Positions 34,391 to 43,552 of a stretch of 64,000 bases of DNA are shown piece after piece. Where the stretch lies: positions 248,001-312,000 of the forward strand of contig JBCCOS010000001.1 in assembly GCA_039025235.1 (NCBI GenBank). The letters run 5' to 3'. Below the pieces are notes generated by a model, which saw nothing but the letters and a program-made list of their open reading frames with translations, ran no database searches and was not told where the DNA came from. Position 1 is the first letter of the stretch, and each line of letters begins with the position of its first letter. The DNA comes from MED-G105 sp039025235. Its GTDB lineage: Bacteria; Pseudomonadota; Alphaproteobacteria; Caulobacterales; Parvularculaceae. Position numbers and translations under genes: made by a program.

Positions 34391-34466
34391 TAAAGGTTTA
34401 ACCCGTCGCAGTTGATTCCTTCAGCGTCAGAATGAACGTTTTCAAAGCAGCTGCGCGCGCCTTTCA

Positions 34467-35030
34467 TCACGGTGTGTATAGTAGTCTACCGATCTGGGTT
34501 TGTCCTTGTGTTCGTCGGTCAATCTCAGTGAATTTTTCGACGATCGCGGGTGTTTCATCAGCGGCCTGTTCGACCGTTATATGGGCTTTAGCGCTAAGCC
34601 AGCCACCGTCCCTTAAAGCAGTGAGTGCGCGTTCCGAAAAATTTTTGCGATAAGGCGCGTCCAAAAATGCGAGCGAAAACGGTTCTGGGATCGCAGCTGG
34701 GCGGTCGCCAAGTGCGATCGCCGATCTTCGGTGTATCCGTGTTTGCCCAAAAAGGCCTAATGCGTCGATATTTTCCCGGATGGCGCCGCGCGCGCGGGCA
34801 TCGATTTCGATGAACATACAAAATGCTGCACCGCGTGATATCGCCTCAAGTCCAAGCGCGCCGGAGCCGGCAAAAAGATCAATGGCTCGCGCGCGCTTCA
34901 ATTCTACCCGCTGGTCATGGGCGAGAATATTAAAGAGCGTTTCACGTGACCGATCGGTCGTCGGTCGAGCGATAACGCCTTTAGGGGCAAAGATGCGACG
35001 TCCGCTATATTCCCCGCCGATAATGCGCAT
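34467..35030 (-). CDS. rsmD: 16S rRNA (guanine966-N2)-methyltransferase RsmD
   Basis: From ATG 35030 the protein has 187 residues, beginning MRIIGGEYSGRRI. RPTTDRSRETLFNIL and the SAM-binding LFAGSGALGLEAISRGA follow. The catalytic motif reads DAPY where most relatives have DPPY, a mild variation within the N2-methyltransferase pattern. It modifies the 30S subunit. It is on the same strand as the pseudouridine synthase and DUF4169 genes upstream. Confidence 0.95.
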   Translation of the reverse strand: MRIIGGEYSGRRIFAPKGVIARPTTDRSRETLFNILAHDQRVELKRARAIDLFAGSGALGLEAISRGAAFCMFIEIDARARGAIRENIDALGLFGQTRIHRRSAIALGDRPAAIPEPFSLAFLDAPYRKNFSERALTALRDGGWLSAKAHITVEQAADETPAIVEKFTEIDRRTQGQTQIGRLLYTP

Positions 35031-35104
35031 CGTCGTCAATCAATTCGTTGATGCCAATTTATGTTTGATTTGAAGAGACATTTGAAGAGACAAGCGCCGC
35101 GAGA

Positions 35105-35344
35105 TTAGTCCTCACTACCGTCTCTATTGATAGTATCACGCATTTGAACAGCGTCATTATTTTGTTGATCGTCGCCCGGCAAATGGTCGTCTAGATGTTT
35201 GTCCTGACGCTTTTTTTCATCTTTCAGGGAACGCATTTCCGCTTTCGTTTGCCCTGCGCGTGCCCGATTTGATGCAGCGGCAGCTTTTTTCTGCGCGCGG
35301 GCTCGCTCTTTTCGAAACTTATTGAGATTAACAACATCGCCCAT
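35105..35344 (-). CDS. DUF4169-family small protein
   Basis: This 79-residue, highly charged protein begins MGDVVNLNKFRKERARAQKK and has NRARAGQTKAE, the pattern of the alphaproteobacterial DUF4169 family. It is predicted to be mostly helical and soluble. The function is unknown. It starts 12 bp after the pseudouridine synthase stop, so cotranscription is likely. Confidence 0.8.
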   Translation of the reverse strand: MGDVVNLNKFRKERARAQKKAAAASNRARAGQTKAEMRSLKDEKKRQDKHLDDHLPGDDQQNNDAVQMRDTINRDGSED

Positions 35345-35356
35345 TTTAAAGCGGTC

Positions 35357-36145
35357 CTAATCAATGCCTACTTGCTTACACATCTTAATGCCTAACTGTT
35401 CTTTGAGCTGTTTGCTAGGAATTTCCTCAATATTCCCTTTTTCGAGTCGGCCTAACTGGAATGGTCCGTAAGCTGTCCTGATCAAACGGTTTACTGTAAG
35501 CCCCATATGCCGACACACGGCGCGCACTTCGCGATTTTTTCCTTCGTTAATCGATAGGGTCAACCAGACGTTGCCGCCTTGTGTTTGGTCAAGAGTAGCC
35601 TTTATCGGTCTATAGTCTATGCCATCGATGGAAACCCCGTTTTTTAAGGAATCCATGGCTTTTTGCGTTGTGCGGCCATAGGCTCTGACGCGATATCGCC
35701 TGGTCCACCCTGTCGATGGTAGCTCTAGGTGACGGGATAATCCGCCATCATTTGTTAGAAGTAACAGACCTTCAGTATTGAGGTCTAAACGTCCAACCGA
35801 AATCACTTTTGGCAAGTGGTCCGCCAGGGCATCGAAAACGGTTGTTCGCCCCTGTGGATCCCTATGGGTTGTTACAAGGCCTGCTGGTTTATGATACCGC
35901 CAAAGACGCGTTGACGATTTCTTTGCCACACGGGTACCGTCAACGCGGATATCCATACCGTCGGTCACTTTAAATGCTGGGGTGGTTAGAAGCTTGCCAT
36001 CGACCGTCACAAGACCCTGTTCGATAAGCCGCTCGGACTCCCGACGCGAGGCCACACCGGCCCGTGCCAAGAATTTCGCGATGCGCTCACCCGTAGTGGC
36101 TTCACCGTTTTCGCTATTAGGTCTTTCTTTTTCTATACTCGACAT
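35357..36145 (-). CDS. Pseudouridine synthase, RsuA/RluB/RluE/RluF family
   Basis: The protein has 262 residues from ATG 36145. An S4 RNA-binding domain occupies about residues 17-75 (AKFLARAGVASRRESERLIEQG). The catalytic domain has the aspartate motif VGRLDLNTEGLLLLTNDG, and NEGKNREVRAVCRHMGLTVNRLIRTAYGPF (seen in parts) toward the end. The enzyme isomerises a uridine in rRNA, most likely in 23S as RluB does, but the site cannot be read from sequence. It diverges from tadA. Confidence 0.93.
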   Translation of the reverse strand: MSSIEKERPNSENGEATTGERIAKFLARAGVASRRESERLIEQGLVTVDGKLLTTPAFKVTDGMDIRVDGTRVAKKSSTRLWRYHKPAGLVTTHRDPQGRTTVFDALADHLPKVISVGRLDLNTEGLLLLTNDGGLSRHLELPSTGWTRRYRVRAYGRTTQKAMDSLKNGVSIDGIDYRPIKATLDQTQGGNVWLTLSINEGKNREVRAVCRHMGLTVNRLIRTAYGPFQLGRLEKGNIEEIPSKQLKEQLGIKMCKQVGID

Positions 36146-36212
36146 GTCCCACCAGCCATAAATCAAGACAAGGCACTATCATCGATTGTGGCGATGAGCG
36201 AATAGAAAACCG

Positions 36213-36695
36213 ATGAAATTTTCTGAAACTGATACCGCAATGATGCGCATGGCATTGAGCGCAGCAGAAGATGCCGCCCATCGAAACGAAGCGCCAATCG
36301 GTGCCGTTCTGGTTTCGTCCAGCGGCACTGTACTGTCAGTTAAAGGGAATTCGTCGATTTCTATGAATGACCCGACGGCCCATGCTGAAATACTTGCTCT
36401 TCGATCCGGCGCCGATCAATTGTCAAATTATCGCCTCACAGGGGCATCTCTTTATGTGACACTGGAGCCTTGTGCCATGTGTGCGGGTGCAATTTCACAT
36501 GCGCGCATTTCTCGCTTGGTGATTGCTGCCGCCGATCCCAAAGGTGGGGCGGTGTGGAATGGCCCAAGATTTTTTGAGCAACCTACATGTCACTGGCGCC
36601 CTGAGGTTTTGGAAGGGCCGTTTGCGGACGAGGCTGGCACACTGTTAAGGGATTTCTTCAAAAAGCGCCGCAAGACGCGACACAAGGAGCGATAA
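36213..36695 (+). CDS. tadA: tRNA-specific adenosine deaminase
   Basis: TadA converts A34 to inosine in the anticodon of tRNA-Arg(ACG). The 160-residue protein has the cytidine-deaminase zinc site: His57 and Glu59 in TAHAEI, and Cys87 and Cys90 in PCAMC. DPKGGAVWNG further on is also typical of TadA. The length is normal. The divergent pairing with a pseudouridine synthase and rsmD is a common alphaproteobacterial RNA-modification cluster. Confidence 0.95.
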   Translation: MKFSETDTAMMRMALSAAEDAAHRNEAPIGAVLVSSSGTVLSVKGNSSISMNDPTAHAEILALRSGADQLSNYRLTGASLYVTLEPCAMCAGAISHARISRLVIAAADPKGGAVWNGPRFFEQPTCHWRPEVLEGPFADEAGTLLRDFFKKRRKTRHKER

Positions 36696-36809
36696 ATCGA
36701 TGTCAATTCTACTTTGATCTTGATATTCCTTTGGTATTGTAAAAAGCAGTGCAGATAACTGCTGAATATTTAGTCAGCAAAAACAAAAGCTTCAGAGAAA
36801 GGCTTTCCA

Positions 36810-38030
36810 ATGGACTTCGAGTATTCTGATCTGTGTAAAGATTACCTTCGTAGGATTGATGATTTTATGGAGCGCCATGTCGTTGATGGTCAGGAGGAAT
36901 TCGAACGTCAGCAAGCCGCTTTTGGTCCTAATGACCGCTGGAAGGTCCCACCGGTTATTGAGGATCTCAAGGACAAAGCAAAAGAAGCAGGCTTGTGGAA
37001 TCTTTTTCATCCCGATCCTAAATGGGGTGCTGGTCTTTCAAATGCCGATTATGCGCCAATTGCTGAGCGTACAGGTCGTATGGAGATTGCCCCGGAGGTC
37101 TTTAATTGCGCGGCGCCCGATACGGGGAATATGGAAGTATTATCTCAGTACGGAACACCAGAGCAACAGGAGCAGTGGCTTTTGCCACTTCTCGACGGTA
37201 AAATCCGATCGGCGTTCTTAATGACTGAGCCGGCCGTTGCGTCATCTGATGCGACGAATATTGAGACCGAAATATCGAGTGACGGAGATCACTACGTCGT
37301 CAATGGCCGAAAATGGTGGTCGTCTGGGGCAGGCGATCCTCGATGTAAGATATTTATTGTTATGGGGAAAACTGACAAATCGGCAGAGAGACATAAGCAG
37401 CAATCGATGATCCTCGTTCCCGCTGATGCCGACGGGGTTAAGATTGAGCGACATTTGTCTGTGTTTGGCTATGATGACGCGCCGCACGGCCATATGGAAA
37501 TCCTGTTAGATAACGTCCGTGTGCCAAAAGAAAATATATTGCTCGGTGAGGGGCGCGGATTTGAAATCGCACAAGGCCGTTTGGGTCCCGGTCGAATTCA
37601 TCATTGCATGCGAACAATTGGTGCTGCTGAAGTCGCATTGGAAAGAATGGTAAAGCGGCTTCTAACGCGCGAAGCATTCGGCAAGCAGATTTTTCGTCAT
37701 TCAATTTGGCAGCAGCGTGTCGCCGAAGCACGAATTGATATCGAGATGGCGCGACTTTTAACTTTAAAGGCTGCGTGGATGATGGACACTGTTGGAAATA
37801 AAGTTGCGCAGGCCGAAATAGCAATGATCAAAGTTGCAGCGCCCCGAATGGCTTTAAAGGTGATTGACGATGCCATTCAGGCCCATGGCGGGGGCGGCGT
37901 TGCCAATGATTTCGGATTGGCGCGTGCTTATGCTCAATTGCGAACACTGCGATTGGCTGATGGACCAGACGAAGTCCATTGCAGAGCAATTGCGCGCATT
38001 GAAGCCAAGAAATTTTCAAACCTCTTGTAA
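36810..38030 (+). CDS. Acyl-CoA dehydrogenase, ACAD10/11-like
   Basis: This 406-residue flavoprotein has the acyl-CoA dehydrogenase fold. FLMTEPAVASSDATNI is the FAD-binding segment, VNGRKWWSSGAGDPRCK the middle beta-domain, and REAFGKQI with AQAHGGGGV (AIQAHGGGG) the C-terminal helices. The C-terminal RLADGPDEVH, in place of Y.GT.EI, is typical of the ACAD10/11-like group. It oxidises an acyl-CoA at C2-C3, probably a long or branched chain, and feeds electrons to ETF. It is followed by a MAPEG protein gene but not obviously in an operon. Confidence 0.92.
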   Translation: MDFEYSDLCKDYLRRIDDFMERHVVDGQEEFERQQAAFGPNDRWKVPPVIEDLKDKAKEAGLWNLFHPDPKWGAGLSNADYAPIAERTGRMEIAPEVFNCAAPDTGNMEVLSQYGTPEQQEQWLLPLLDGKIRSAFLMTEPAVASSDATNIETEISSDGDHYVVNGRKWWSSGAGDPRCKIFIVMGKTDKSAERHKQQSMILVPADADGVKIERHLSVFGYDDAPHGHMEILLDNVRVPKENILLGEGRGFEIAQGRLGPGRIHHCMRTIGAAEVALERMVKRLLTREAFGKQIFRHSIWQQRVAEARIDIEMARLLTLKAAWMMDTVGNKVAQAEIAMIKVAAPRMALKVIDDAIQAHGGGGVANDFGLARAYAQLRTLRLADGPDEVHCRAIARIEAKKFSNLL

Positions 38031-38205
38031 ACCTCCAAGTCCGGTGACAGGTGAATTTAATTACCGCGCCTGTTACCCATGGGCCTTTAAGCCTGTGGGC
38101 TTTAAGCGTTTGATTTGATGCATTACTTGGCGCGTGGGCCATTAGCTATTTAAGTAGCCACTTGAGCGATAAACGCTCTAACCAAATCATAAAGGACATA
38201 ACCCG

Positions 38206-38613
38206 ATGCTGTTGCCGGTACTTGCCCTCGTTGCTTGGACGCTGATTGTTTGGGGGTGGATGTATGCAACGCGGCTTCCAGCAATGGCGAAAGAAGATAT
38301 CCCGCCGCAGAATGCGTTGCACCCGGGTGCGCTCAATTCACTGCCGAGCGCCATTCGCGTTGTGGCCGATAACTATAACCATCTGCATGAACAACCGACG
38401 CTGTTTTACGCATTAGCATTTTATATCGAACTTGCGGAAACGAGTAGCCCTATGACCATTGGTCTTGCCTGGGGTTATGTTGGGTCACGGGTCCTCCATT
38501 CGTTTGCGCAGATTGTTTTAAAACAAGTCCCTGCGAGGTTTGTCCTATTTTGTCTTTCGAGTGTGATTTTGGTTGCGCTTGTCGTGATTAGTGTCATCGA
38601 CATCTTGGTCTGA
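38206..38613 (+). CDS. MAPEG-family membrane protein
   Basis: The protein has 135 residues and four hydrophobic segments: near the start, around residues 60-75, around 80-98, and at the C-terminus. VVADNYNHLHEQPTLFYAL and YVGSRVLHSF match the MAPEG family, which includes glutathione-dependent membrane enzymes. Catalytic activity in bacterial members is mostly untested. The region between 38030 and 38206 contains nothing else notable. Confidence 0.87.
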   Translation: MLLPVLALVAWTLIVWGWMYATRLPAMAKEDIPPQNALHPGALNSLPSAIRVVADNYNHLHEQPTLFYALAFYIELAETSSPMTIGLAWGYVGSRVLHSFAQIVLKQVPARFVLFCLSSVILVALVVISVIDILV

Positions 38614-38709
38614 AACCAATGTCATCGCCGTGCTTAAGAATGATTTGCCTTTAAGCGTTTAAGCACCTTCACCTATTGCCCAATCAGTTGTACGGTTTAC
38701 GCCGTCATT

Positions 38710-39366
38710 GTGGTGATGGGCATGAGACTTTTACGCTTTTTACTTATAGTACTGATGATTGTTGCTGGACCTGTTTTGGGGTTTGCTCATTATCTTGGGG
38801 CTTTTCGTAAGGCATCCGTCGAAAGATCTGAATTTGGCCCCATTTCTTTTATTTATGGAACGCACGCAGGTCCTCTTGGAAAACTACCGGTTAGCTGGTC
38901 GTCTTTTCTTGAAGAAATTGAATCGGCTGGCATTAAGCGGTGTTCTGCCCTTGCGGTATATTTAGATCCACCTCATGGAGGGTCACGGGGAGGGTCACAA
39001 GCGGGTGCTGGTAAAAGACGCGTGATCCTCGGCTGCCGCCTTGGCAACATGGATTCAGAAACAAGGAAATTGGCTCAGGAAGCATTTCCATCCTTTGACC
39101 TACCAAAATTACAAGTATTGAGCGCTACTTTTCCCTTCAAAAGAAATTTTGCCTCATTTTTTGTTGGTCCAATGAAGGTTTACCCGGCGATGACAGCGCA
39201 AATCTCGGAAAACAATCGGGAGCACTTTGTTTCAATCGAGATTTACAGTCTTGTTGATGCAAAAGGGGTCGTTCGCGCGAACGAGCATACACTGTTTGCA
39301 ATACCTGTTGATTATCCAAGAGATTTATTTACTCAGCTGGACCAAGAATTTGACGACAAACAGTAA
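38710..39366 (+). CDS. Membrane-anchored protein with GyrI-like domain (tentative)
   Basis: This 218-residue protein has an N-terminal hydrophobic anchor (residues 6-25) and a soluble remainder. Residues from about 45 read YGTHAGPLGKLPVSWSSFLEEI and AVYLDPPHGG. They fit the GyrI-like small-molecule-binding pattern (H.GPY...G..W..F, then Y.D.P), also found in TEX264-like anchored proteins. The Pro-rich and Gly-rich stretch near residue 100 may be a loop. Function unknown. The family call rests on pattern alone. Confidence 0.6.
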   Translation: MVMGMRLLRFLLIVLMIVAGPVLGFAHYLGAFRKASVERSEFGPISFIYGTHAGPLGKLPVSWSSFLEEIESAGIKRCSALAVYLDPPHGGSRGGSQAGAGKRRVILGCRLGNMDSETRKLAQEAFPSFDLPKLQVLSATFPFKRNFASFFVGPMKVYPAMTAQISENNREHFVSIEIYSLVDAKGVVRANEHTLFAIPVDYPRDLFTQLDQEFDDKQ

Positions 39367-39481
39367 TTTGTATCCGTAAGTGATATTGCCTTTGAACCTG
39401 ATCATTAACTACAGGCAGGAAATTGGTCTCAAACACCGATACAATAATTAGAAAAAACACATTCGACTAAAGAGAGTTTTT

Positions 39482-39778
39482 ATGACGGATAGATTTAACG
39501 AAGACCAGCGCAAAGCGTTTTTTAGCGAATTTGAAGGCTGGGCTCCATCCAACCAACGTGATGCGGCGGAGAAAACATTCAAATTTACCGATTTTGCGCA
39601 GGCTTGGTCGTTTATGACCGAGGTCGCTATTTCTGCTGATAAGGCGGATCATCATCCGGAATGGTCGAATGTTTATAATCGGGTCTCCATTACGTTAACT
39701 ACCCATGACGCGGATGGGTTGTCAGAAAAAGACGCACATCTTGCACGAGTGATCGAGAAGGCTGCGCGTCGAGGATAA
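39482..39778 (+). CDS. phhB: Pterin-4a-carbinolamine dehydratase
   Basis: The 98-residue protein is normal for the family. The signature DKADHHPEWSNVYNRVSITLTTHDADGLSEKD (in pieces) holds the catalytic histidine pair HH and the second conserved THD.DGLS segment. The enzyme recycles tetrahydrobiopterin in phenylalanine hydroxylation, but many bacteria have it without a hydroxylase. No hydroxylase gene is near. AGAGAG precedes the ATG. Confidence 0.95.
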   Translation: MTDRFNEDQRKAFFSEFEGWAPSNQRDAAEKTFKFTDFAQAWSFMTEVAISADKADHHPEWSNVYNRVSITLTTHDADGLSEKDAHLARVIEKAARRG

Positions 39779-39937
39779 TCACATTCAATTGGGATGGGAA
39801 TAAATTGTCTTTCACGGCCAATTTTTGTGACCAAGCCTCGCGATTCTCGAGGCATTAAGAAAGTCTCCCAAAAAAGACCGTTCCTTGCCGTAGCGATGCC
39901 TGATTCATGCCCTTTCGTTGTCAAATCGCTCAGGCAT

Positions 39938-40038
39938 TAAAGCACCTCCGTTTCAATTAGAATCAGAACGGCGCTTTAAGTTGTTGATTTAACGCATTTC
40001 CTGAACGCCAACCGCACACGCTTGGCTTGGAGATGCTT
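39938..40038 (+). repeat. Dispersed family A repeat, copy upstream of chvI
   Basis: Both stems are present with a few changes (AAAGCACC, GGAGATGC, CCGCACACG). This is the only recognisable family A copy not between convergent genes. Confidence 0.9.
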
Positions 40039-40082
40039 GAGGATTGGCGTGGCATGGAATGCTAACCATTCTCGCGGCTCTT

Positions 40083-40203
40083 GAGCGTTTCGCCGATAAG
40101 GGTGAGAAATTGATGGTTCTCATCCATCAATTTGTCAAAAGGAGCGAGGAAAATCAAAGGTTTAGAGCCGCAATCCGATTCGAACGGAACGCCAAAAGCC
40201 CTA
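40083..40203 (-). repeat. Dispersed family B repeat, copy 3 (inverted)
   Basis: Read on the minus strand it aligns over its full length with the copy at 28392-28513. Shared blocks include CGTTTCGCCGATAAG against CGCTTCGCCGGTAAG and ATCCATCAATTTGTCAAAAG. The arms TTGATGG and CCATCAA are kept. Confidence 0.85.
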
Positions 40204-40286
40204 AGGCTATCTCGTGCTTATTAAAGGTGAATTGTCGGTCTTTTTTGTGGTTGAACGGGACTGGCGAATAGAGGATTAATGAAACG

Positions 40287-40982
40287 ATGGCACTTATTTA
40301 TTTGGTCGATGACGACGAGAATATCCTTACCTCAGTATCAATGGCGTTTGAGGCCGAGGGGCATGCTGTAAAAACCTTTGAGGATGGCGCAGCGGCACTT
40401 TCAGCTCTTGAGGGAGCACCCCCCGATCTTATTGTTTCTGATATCAAAATGCCGACAATGGATGGCATGGAATTATTACGGCGCATTCGACAGGCCTCCG
40501 ATCTCCCGCTTATTTTTCTAACGTCTAAAGATGAGGAGATCGACGAGGTTCTAGGGCTCACTATGGGGGCTGATGATTACGTTAAAAAGCCGTTTTCGCA
40601 GAGACTACTTTTGGAACGAGTGAAATCTGTCTTAAGGCGTCGGCAAGCTGCGCCGCAGCCCACTGCGGAAGAAGAGAAGCAAATCGTGCGTCGCGGAGAT
40701 TTGACGCTCGATCCGATGCGTCATTCTGTTTCCTGGAAAGGTGAGGCCGTTACACTAACGGTAACAGAGTTTTTGATACTCGAAGCCCTCGCTCAGCGTC
40801 CGGGGTTTGTCAAATCGCGAGATTCTTTGATGGACGCCGCTTATGATGATCAAATCTATGTTGATGATCGGACGATTGATAGCCATATAAAACGTATAAG
40901 GAAGAAATTCCGCGTGATTGATAAAGAGTTTGATGCTATCGAAACCCTCTATGGCGTTGGTTATAAGTATAAGGATGGATAA
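40287..40982 (+). CDS. chvI: Response regulator ChvI (OmpR family)
   Basis: This 231-residue protein has a receiver domain with acidic pocket DDDE (residues 8-11), phospho-acceptor Asp52 in SDIKMP, and the conserved Lys in VKKPF. A C-terminal winged helix follows (VTLTVTEFLILEALA, RTIDSHIKRIRKK). ChvI with ChvG senses acid and envelope conditions in Rhizobiales. The gene lies 9 bp before chvG, and the order chvI-chvG-hprK is diagnostic. Reported targets of ChvI in rhizobia include exopolysaccharide and motility genes. Targets here are unknown. Confidence 0.95.
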   Translation: MALIYLVDDDENILTSVSMAFEAEGHAVKTFEDGAAALSALEGAPPDLIVSDIKMPTMDGMELLRRIRQASDLPLIFLTSKDEEIDEVLGLTMGADDYVKKPFSQRLLLERVKSVLRRRQAAPQPTAEEEKQIVRRGDLTLDPMRHSVSWKGEAVTLTVTEFLILEALAQRPGFVKSRDSLMDAAYDDQIYVDDRTIDSHIKRIRKKFRVIDKEFDAIETLYGVGYKYKDG

Positions 40983-40991
40983 GAGCCAAAT

Positions 40992-42986
40992 ATGGCGGAT
41001 GGGGCAGATAAGAAAGCTGAGCGTTCATTCAGTCCAGAGGAGCCCCTCGATCCATCAAAAAGTTCAAATGGTTCTATGGGAAGTAGAGGCAGCGGGGACC
41101 GTGACGGCAACGCCCCGTCGATTACGAAAACAACTTTGCGTTCGAAGGTTTTGCCAAAGTTAAGCAAAGCCAATCGCGACGCCGCGATGTCTACGGCCGG
41201 TAAACCCTCATATTGGCGAAAATCGTCTCAACCTTTTGCCCTTTCTCGGCTTACTTTTACAATCGCAATTGCCAACCTCGTTGGATTGATGATCCTGCTT
41301 TTAGGTTCTTTCGCTGTCACCGAGTACCGTGAGAACCTTGTTATTGCGAAACTCGAAGGCGTTCGCGCGCAAGCGCAAATTGTTGCTGATGTTATTGCGC
41401 AGGTGGCCATCGATACTGACGATTGTCAAAAAATTACTCAACCTGTGTTTAGCGGCGAAGGTGTTGCAGCAACGGAACCCGTTACGATCTGTGCGCGGAA
41501 CCTAAGGGAAGAGGATGTTCGAACAGTCTTCAATAGGATCTGGGATAGCTTTGAAGGACGTATCCGGATTTTCCGTGCACCTGAGGGAGGAGCACAGAGA
41601 ATTGCCAATGCTCAAGATCTACTATTAGACGATGTTGTGTTGCGAGAAGACAAAATTCAAACAGTTGATCTCGCGCCAATTCAAGAGCCAACGGCAGAGA
41701 GCGCCCAATGGCGGATTGGTGAAGTAACAGAGGCGGTGCTTCGTCGTTTCATGACGCGCCGTTTCCGCCGGGCCGCGGCTGCTCGCACAATTGAACAGGA
41801 GTTAGCGGAAGCCATTCGAACACCAGCACAAGCAGAGATTCGCGGATTTGCTTGGGTCAGGATGAACGAGAATGGCGAGCTCGTTGCTTCGGTGTCGATT
41901 CCAATCCGCCGTGTTCATGCGGTTTATGGCGTTGTAACATCTGAGATTGGCGGTATCGACCAGCTCGTTGGAGAATCAAGAACGGCGATATTACCCTTTT
42001 TCGGCTTGGCAATCCTGGCGGCAATTCTGTCTTCGCTTTTGTTGACGGCGGCAATTGCGCAACCAATACGTCAGTTGGCGATTGCAGCTGATAAAGTGCG
42101 GGAAGGAATTTCGGCCGCAGGTCGCGCACGAATACCAGACTTTAGTTACCGCCAGGATGAAATCGGTGAACTGTCGGGCGCGCTTAAAGCAATGACACAG
42201 GCCACATATGACAGGATTGACACCATAGAATCATTTGCAGCTGACGTCGCCCACGAACTTAAAAACCCACTCACATCCATTCGCAGCGCAACAGAAACCC
42301 TCGAAATCGCAAAGAAACCAGAGGCGCGTGATAAGCTCATGGGCGTTATTAAGCAAGACGTTGCTCGTATGGATCGTCTTATTACGGATATTTCGAATGC
42401 CTCCAGACTCGATGCTGAGCTGGCGCGTCAAACGCGAGAGGCTGTTGATATAAATCGGTTGCTTGATGACATTGTCGATCTTTATAGAACAACAACAAAA
42501 ACCGGAGAGCCAACGGTTTCATTTGAACCCTCCAAGACAAATCCTTATCTTATTGGTAATGCTACGGCACTGGGACAGGTCGTTCGGAATCTCATTGATA
42601 ACGCGAAATCGTTTTCACCTTCCCATGGATCGGTTCGTGTCAGTGTCGTTGTTGGTCAGGCAAAGAGTGCGCCAAGGGCGGATGCAAAAGCCGAAACCCG
42701 GAATAGGCGTGTGCGGATATATATTGATGATGACGGCCCTGGTATTCCAGAGGAATCCTTGGAGAAAATTTTTTCCCGTTTCTACACAAAACGCCCTGCT
42801 GGAGCCTCTTTCGGGAATAACTCCGGTCTCGGTCTTGCAATTTGTAGACAGATTACTGAATCGCATGGAGGGCGTATTTGGGCTGAAAATAGATTGCAGG
42901 CAGGAACAAGCGTTGGCGATGGGCAAGACACGTCTCCGTCAGTGATTGGCGCACGCTTTGTTGTAGAGCTACCGATCGCGTCATGA
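40992..42986 (+). CDS. chvG: Sensor histidine kinase ChvG
   Basis: This is a 664-residue membrane kinase. About 75 cytoplasmic residues precede the first membrane segment (ANLVGLMILLLGSFAV). A periplasmic sensor of some 230 residues follows, then a second membrane segment (ILPFFGLAILAAILSSLLLTAA, in parts), a HAMP linker, the dimerisation helix with phospho-acceptor His421 in ADVAHELKNPLTSIRS, and an ATPase domain with NLIDNAKSFS, DDDGPGIPEE and SGLGLAICRQI. The length is somewhat greater than typical ChvG because of the basic N-terminal extension. The stop overlaps the hprK start (ATGA). Confidence 0.95.
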   Translation: MADGADKKAERSFSPEEPLDPSKSSNGSMGSRGSGDRDGNAPSITKTTLRSKVLPKLSKANRDAAMSTAGKPSYWRKSSQPFALSRLTFTIAIANLVGLMILLLGSFAVTEYRENLVIAKLEGVRAQAQIVADVIAQVAIDTDDCQKITQPVFSGEGVAATEPVTICARNLREEDVRTVFNRIWDSFEGRIRIFRAPEGGAQRIANAQDLLLDDVVLREDKIQTVDLAPIQEPTAESAQWRIGEVTEAVLRRFMTRRFRRAAAARTIEQELAEAIRTPAQAEIRGFAWVRMNENGELVASVSIPIRRVHAVYGVVTSEIGGIDQLVGESRTAILPFFGLAILAAILSSLLLTAAIAQPIRQLAIAADKVREGISAAGRARIPDFSYRQDEIGELSGALKAMTQATYDRIDTIESFAADVAHELKNPLTSIRSATETLEIAKKPEARDKLMGVIKQDVARMDRLITDISNASRLDAELARQTREAVDINRLLDDIVDLYRTTTKTGEPTVSFEPSKTNPYLIGNATALGQVVRNLIDNAKSFSPSHGSVRVSVVVGQAKSAPRADAKAETRNRRVRIYIDDDGPGIPEESLEKIFSRFYTKRPAGASFGNNSGLGLAICRQITESHGGRIWAENRLQAGTSVGDGQDTSPSVIGARFVVELPIAS

Positions 42987-43540
42987 GCAGCTTATCCCGT
43001 CATGCCAACGTCAATAAAGACGATCTGCAGAGCGGCAATGGCCCCGAGACAGGTTTTCGGCAAATCCACGGGGTCGCCCTTGCCCTTGCAATTGATGCTG
43101 ATGGGCCACTATTCGGAGTTTTGATTTTGGGCGAGTCGGGCATGGGGAAATCCCTATTGGCCATTGAGGCGATAAACACCTGTCGATTCGGGCGCACGGC
43201 ATTGATCGCTGATGACATCGTGCGAATAGAGACGCGCGGTCGATCATATGTTTTGTCCCCACCGCAAAAATTGAGTGGATATATTGAAGCAAGGGGGATT
43301 GGGCCGATCCCGCTTCGTGCGCTTCCAGAGGGCGTCCTATCACTTACGATTGATCTTGCTGGTCCTCATATGCGCATGCCAGAGCCAGGTCATTTTTCAC
43401 TTTCGACCGACGAGCCAAAAGTACCGCTTTATCATTTTCAGCTAGACGCACCCGCACCAGTTTCGCGACTCATTGCTCTGGCTCGGCTTATTTTAGTGGA
43501 CAAATTCGCAGACACAGGCACGAATACACAGCTGAAATAA
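42983..43540 (+). CDS. hprK: HPr kinase/phosphorylase, short alphaproteobacterial form
   Basis: The protein has 185 residues and lacks the N-terminal domain of the Firmicutes enzyme, as usual in alphaproteobacteria. The Walker A motif GESGMGKS is at residues 50-57. The second signature LSGYIEARGIGPIPLR contains the Glu and Arg of the catalytic site. It should phosphorylate and dephosphorylate the regulatory Ser of HPr. It overlaps chvG by four bases, so translation is coupled. Confidence 0.94.
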   Translation: MSSLSRHANVNKDDLQSGNGPETGFRQIHGVALALAIDADGPLFGVLILGESGMGKSLLAIEAINTCRFGRTALIADDIVRIETRGRSYVLSPPQKLSGYIEARGIGPIPLRALPEGVLSLTIDLAGPHMRMPEPGHFSLSTDEPKVPLYHFQLDAPAPVSRLIALARLILVDKFADTGTNTQLK

Positions 43541-43552
43541 ATTATCGATGGA

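Larger units (their letters stand above)
39779..40286. other. 508-bp region before chvI, mostly repeats
   Basis: It holds one family A and one inverted family B repeat, about 45 bp apart. Neither strand has a credible gene. The chvI promoter must lie between the repeats and 40286 or upstream of them. Confidence 0.6.
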
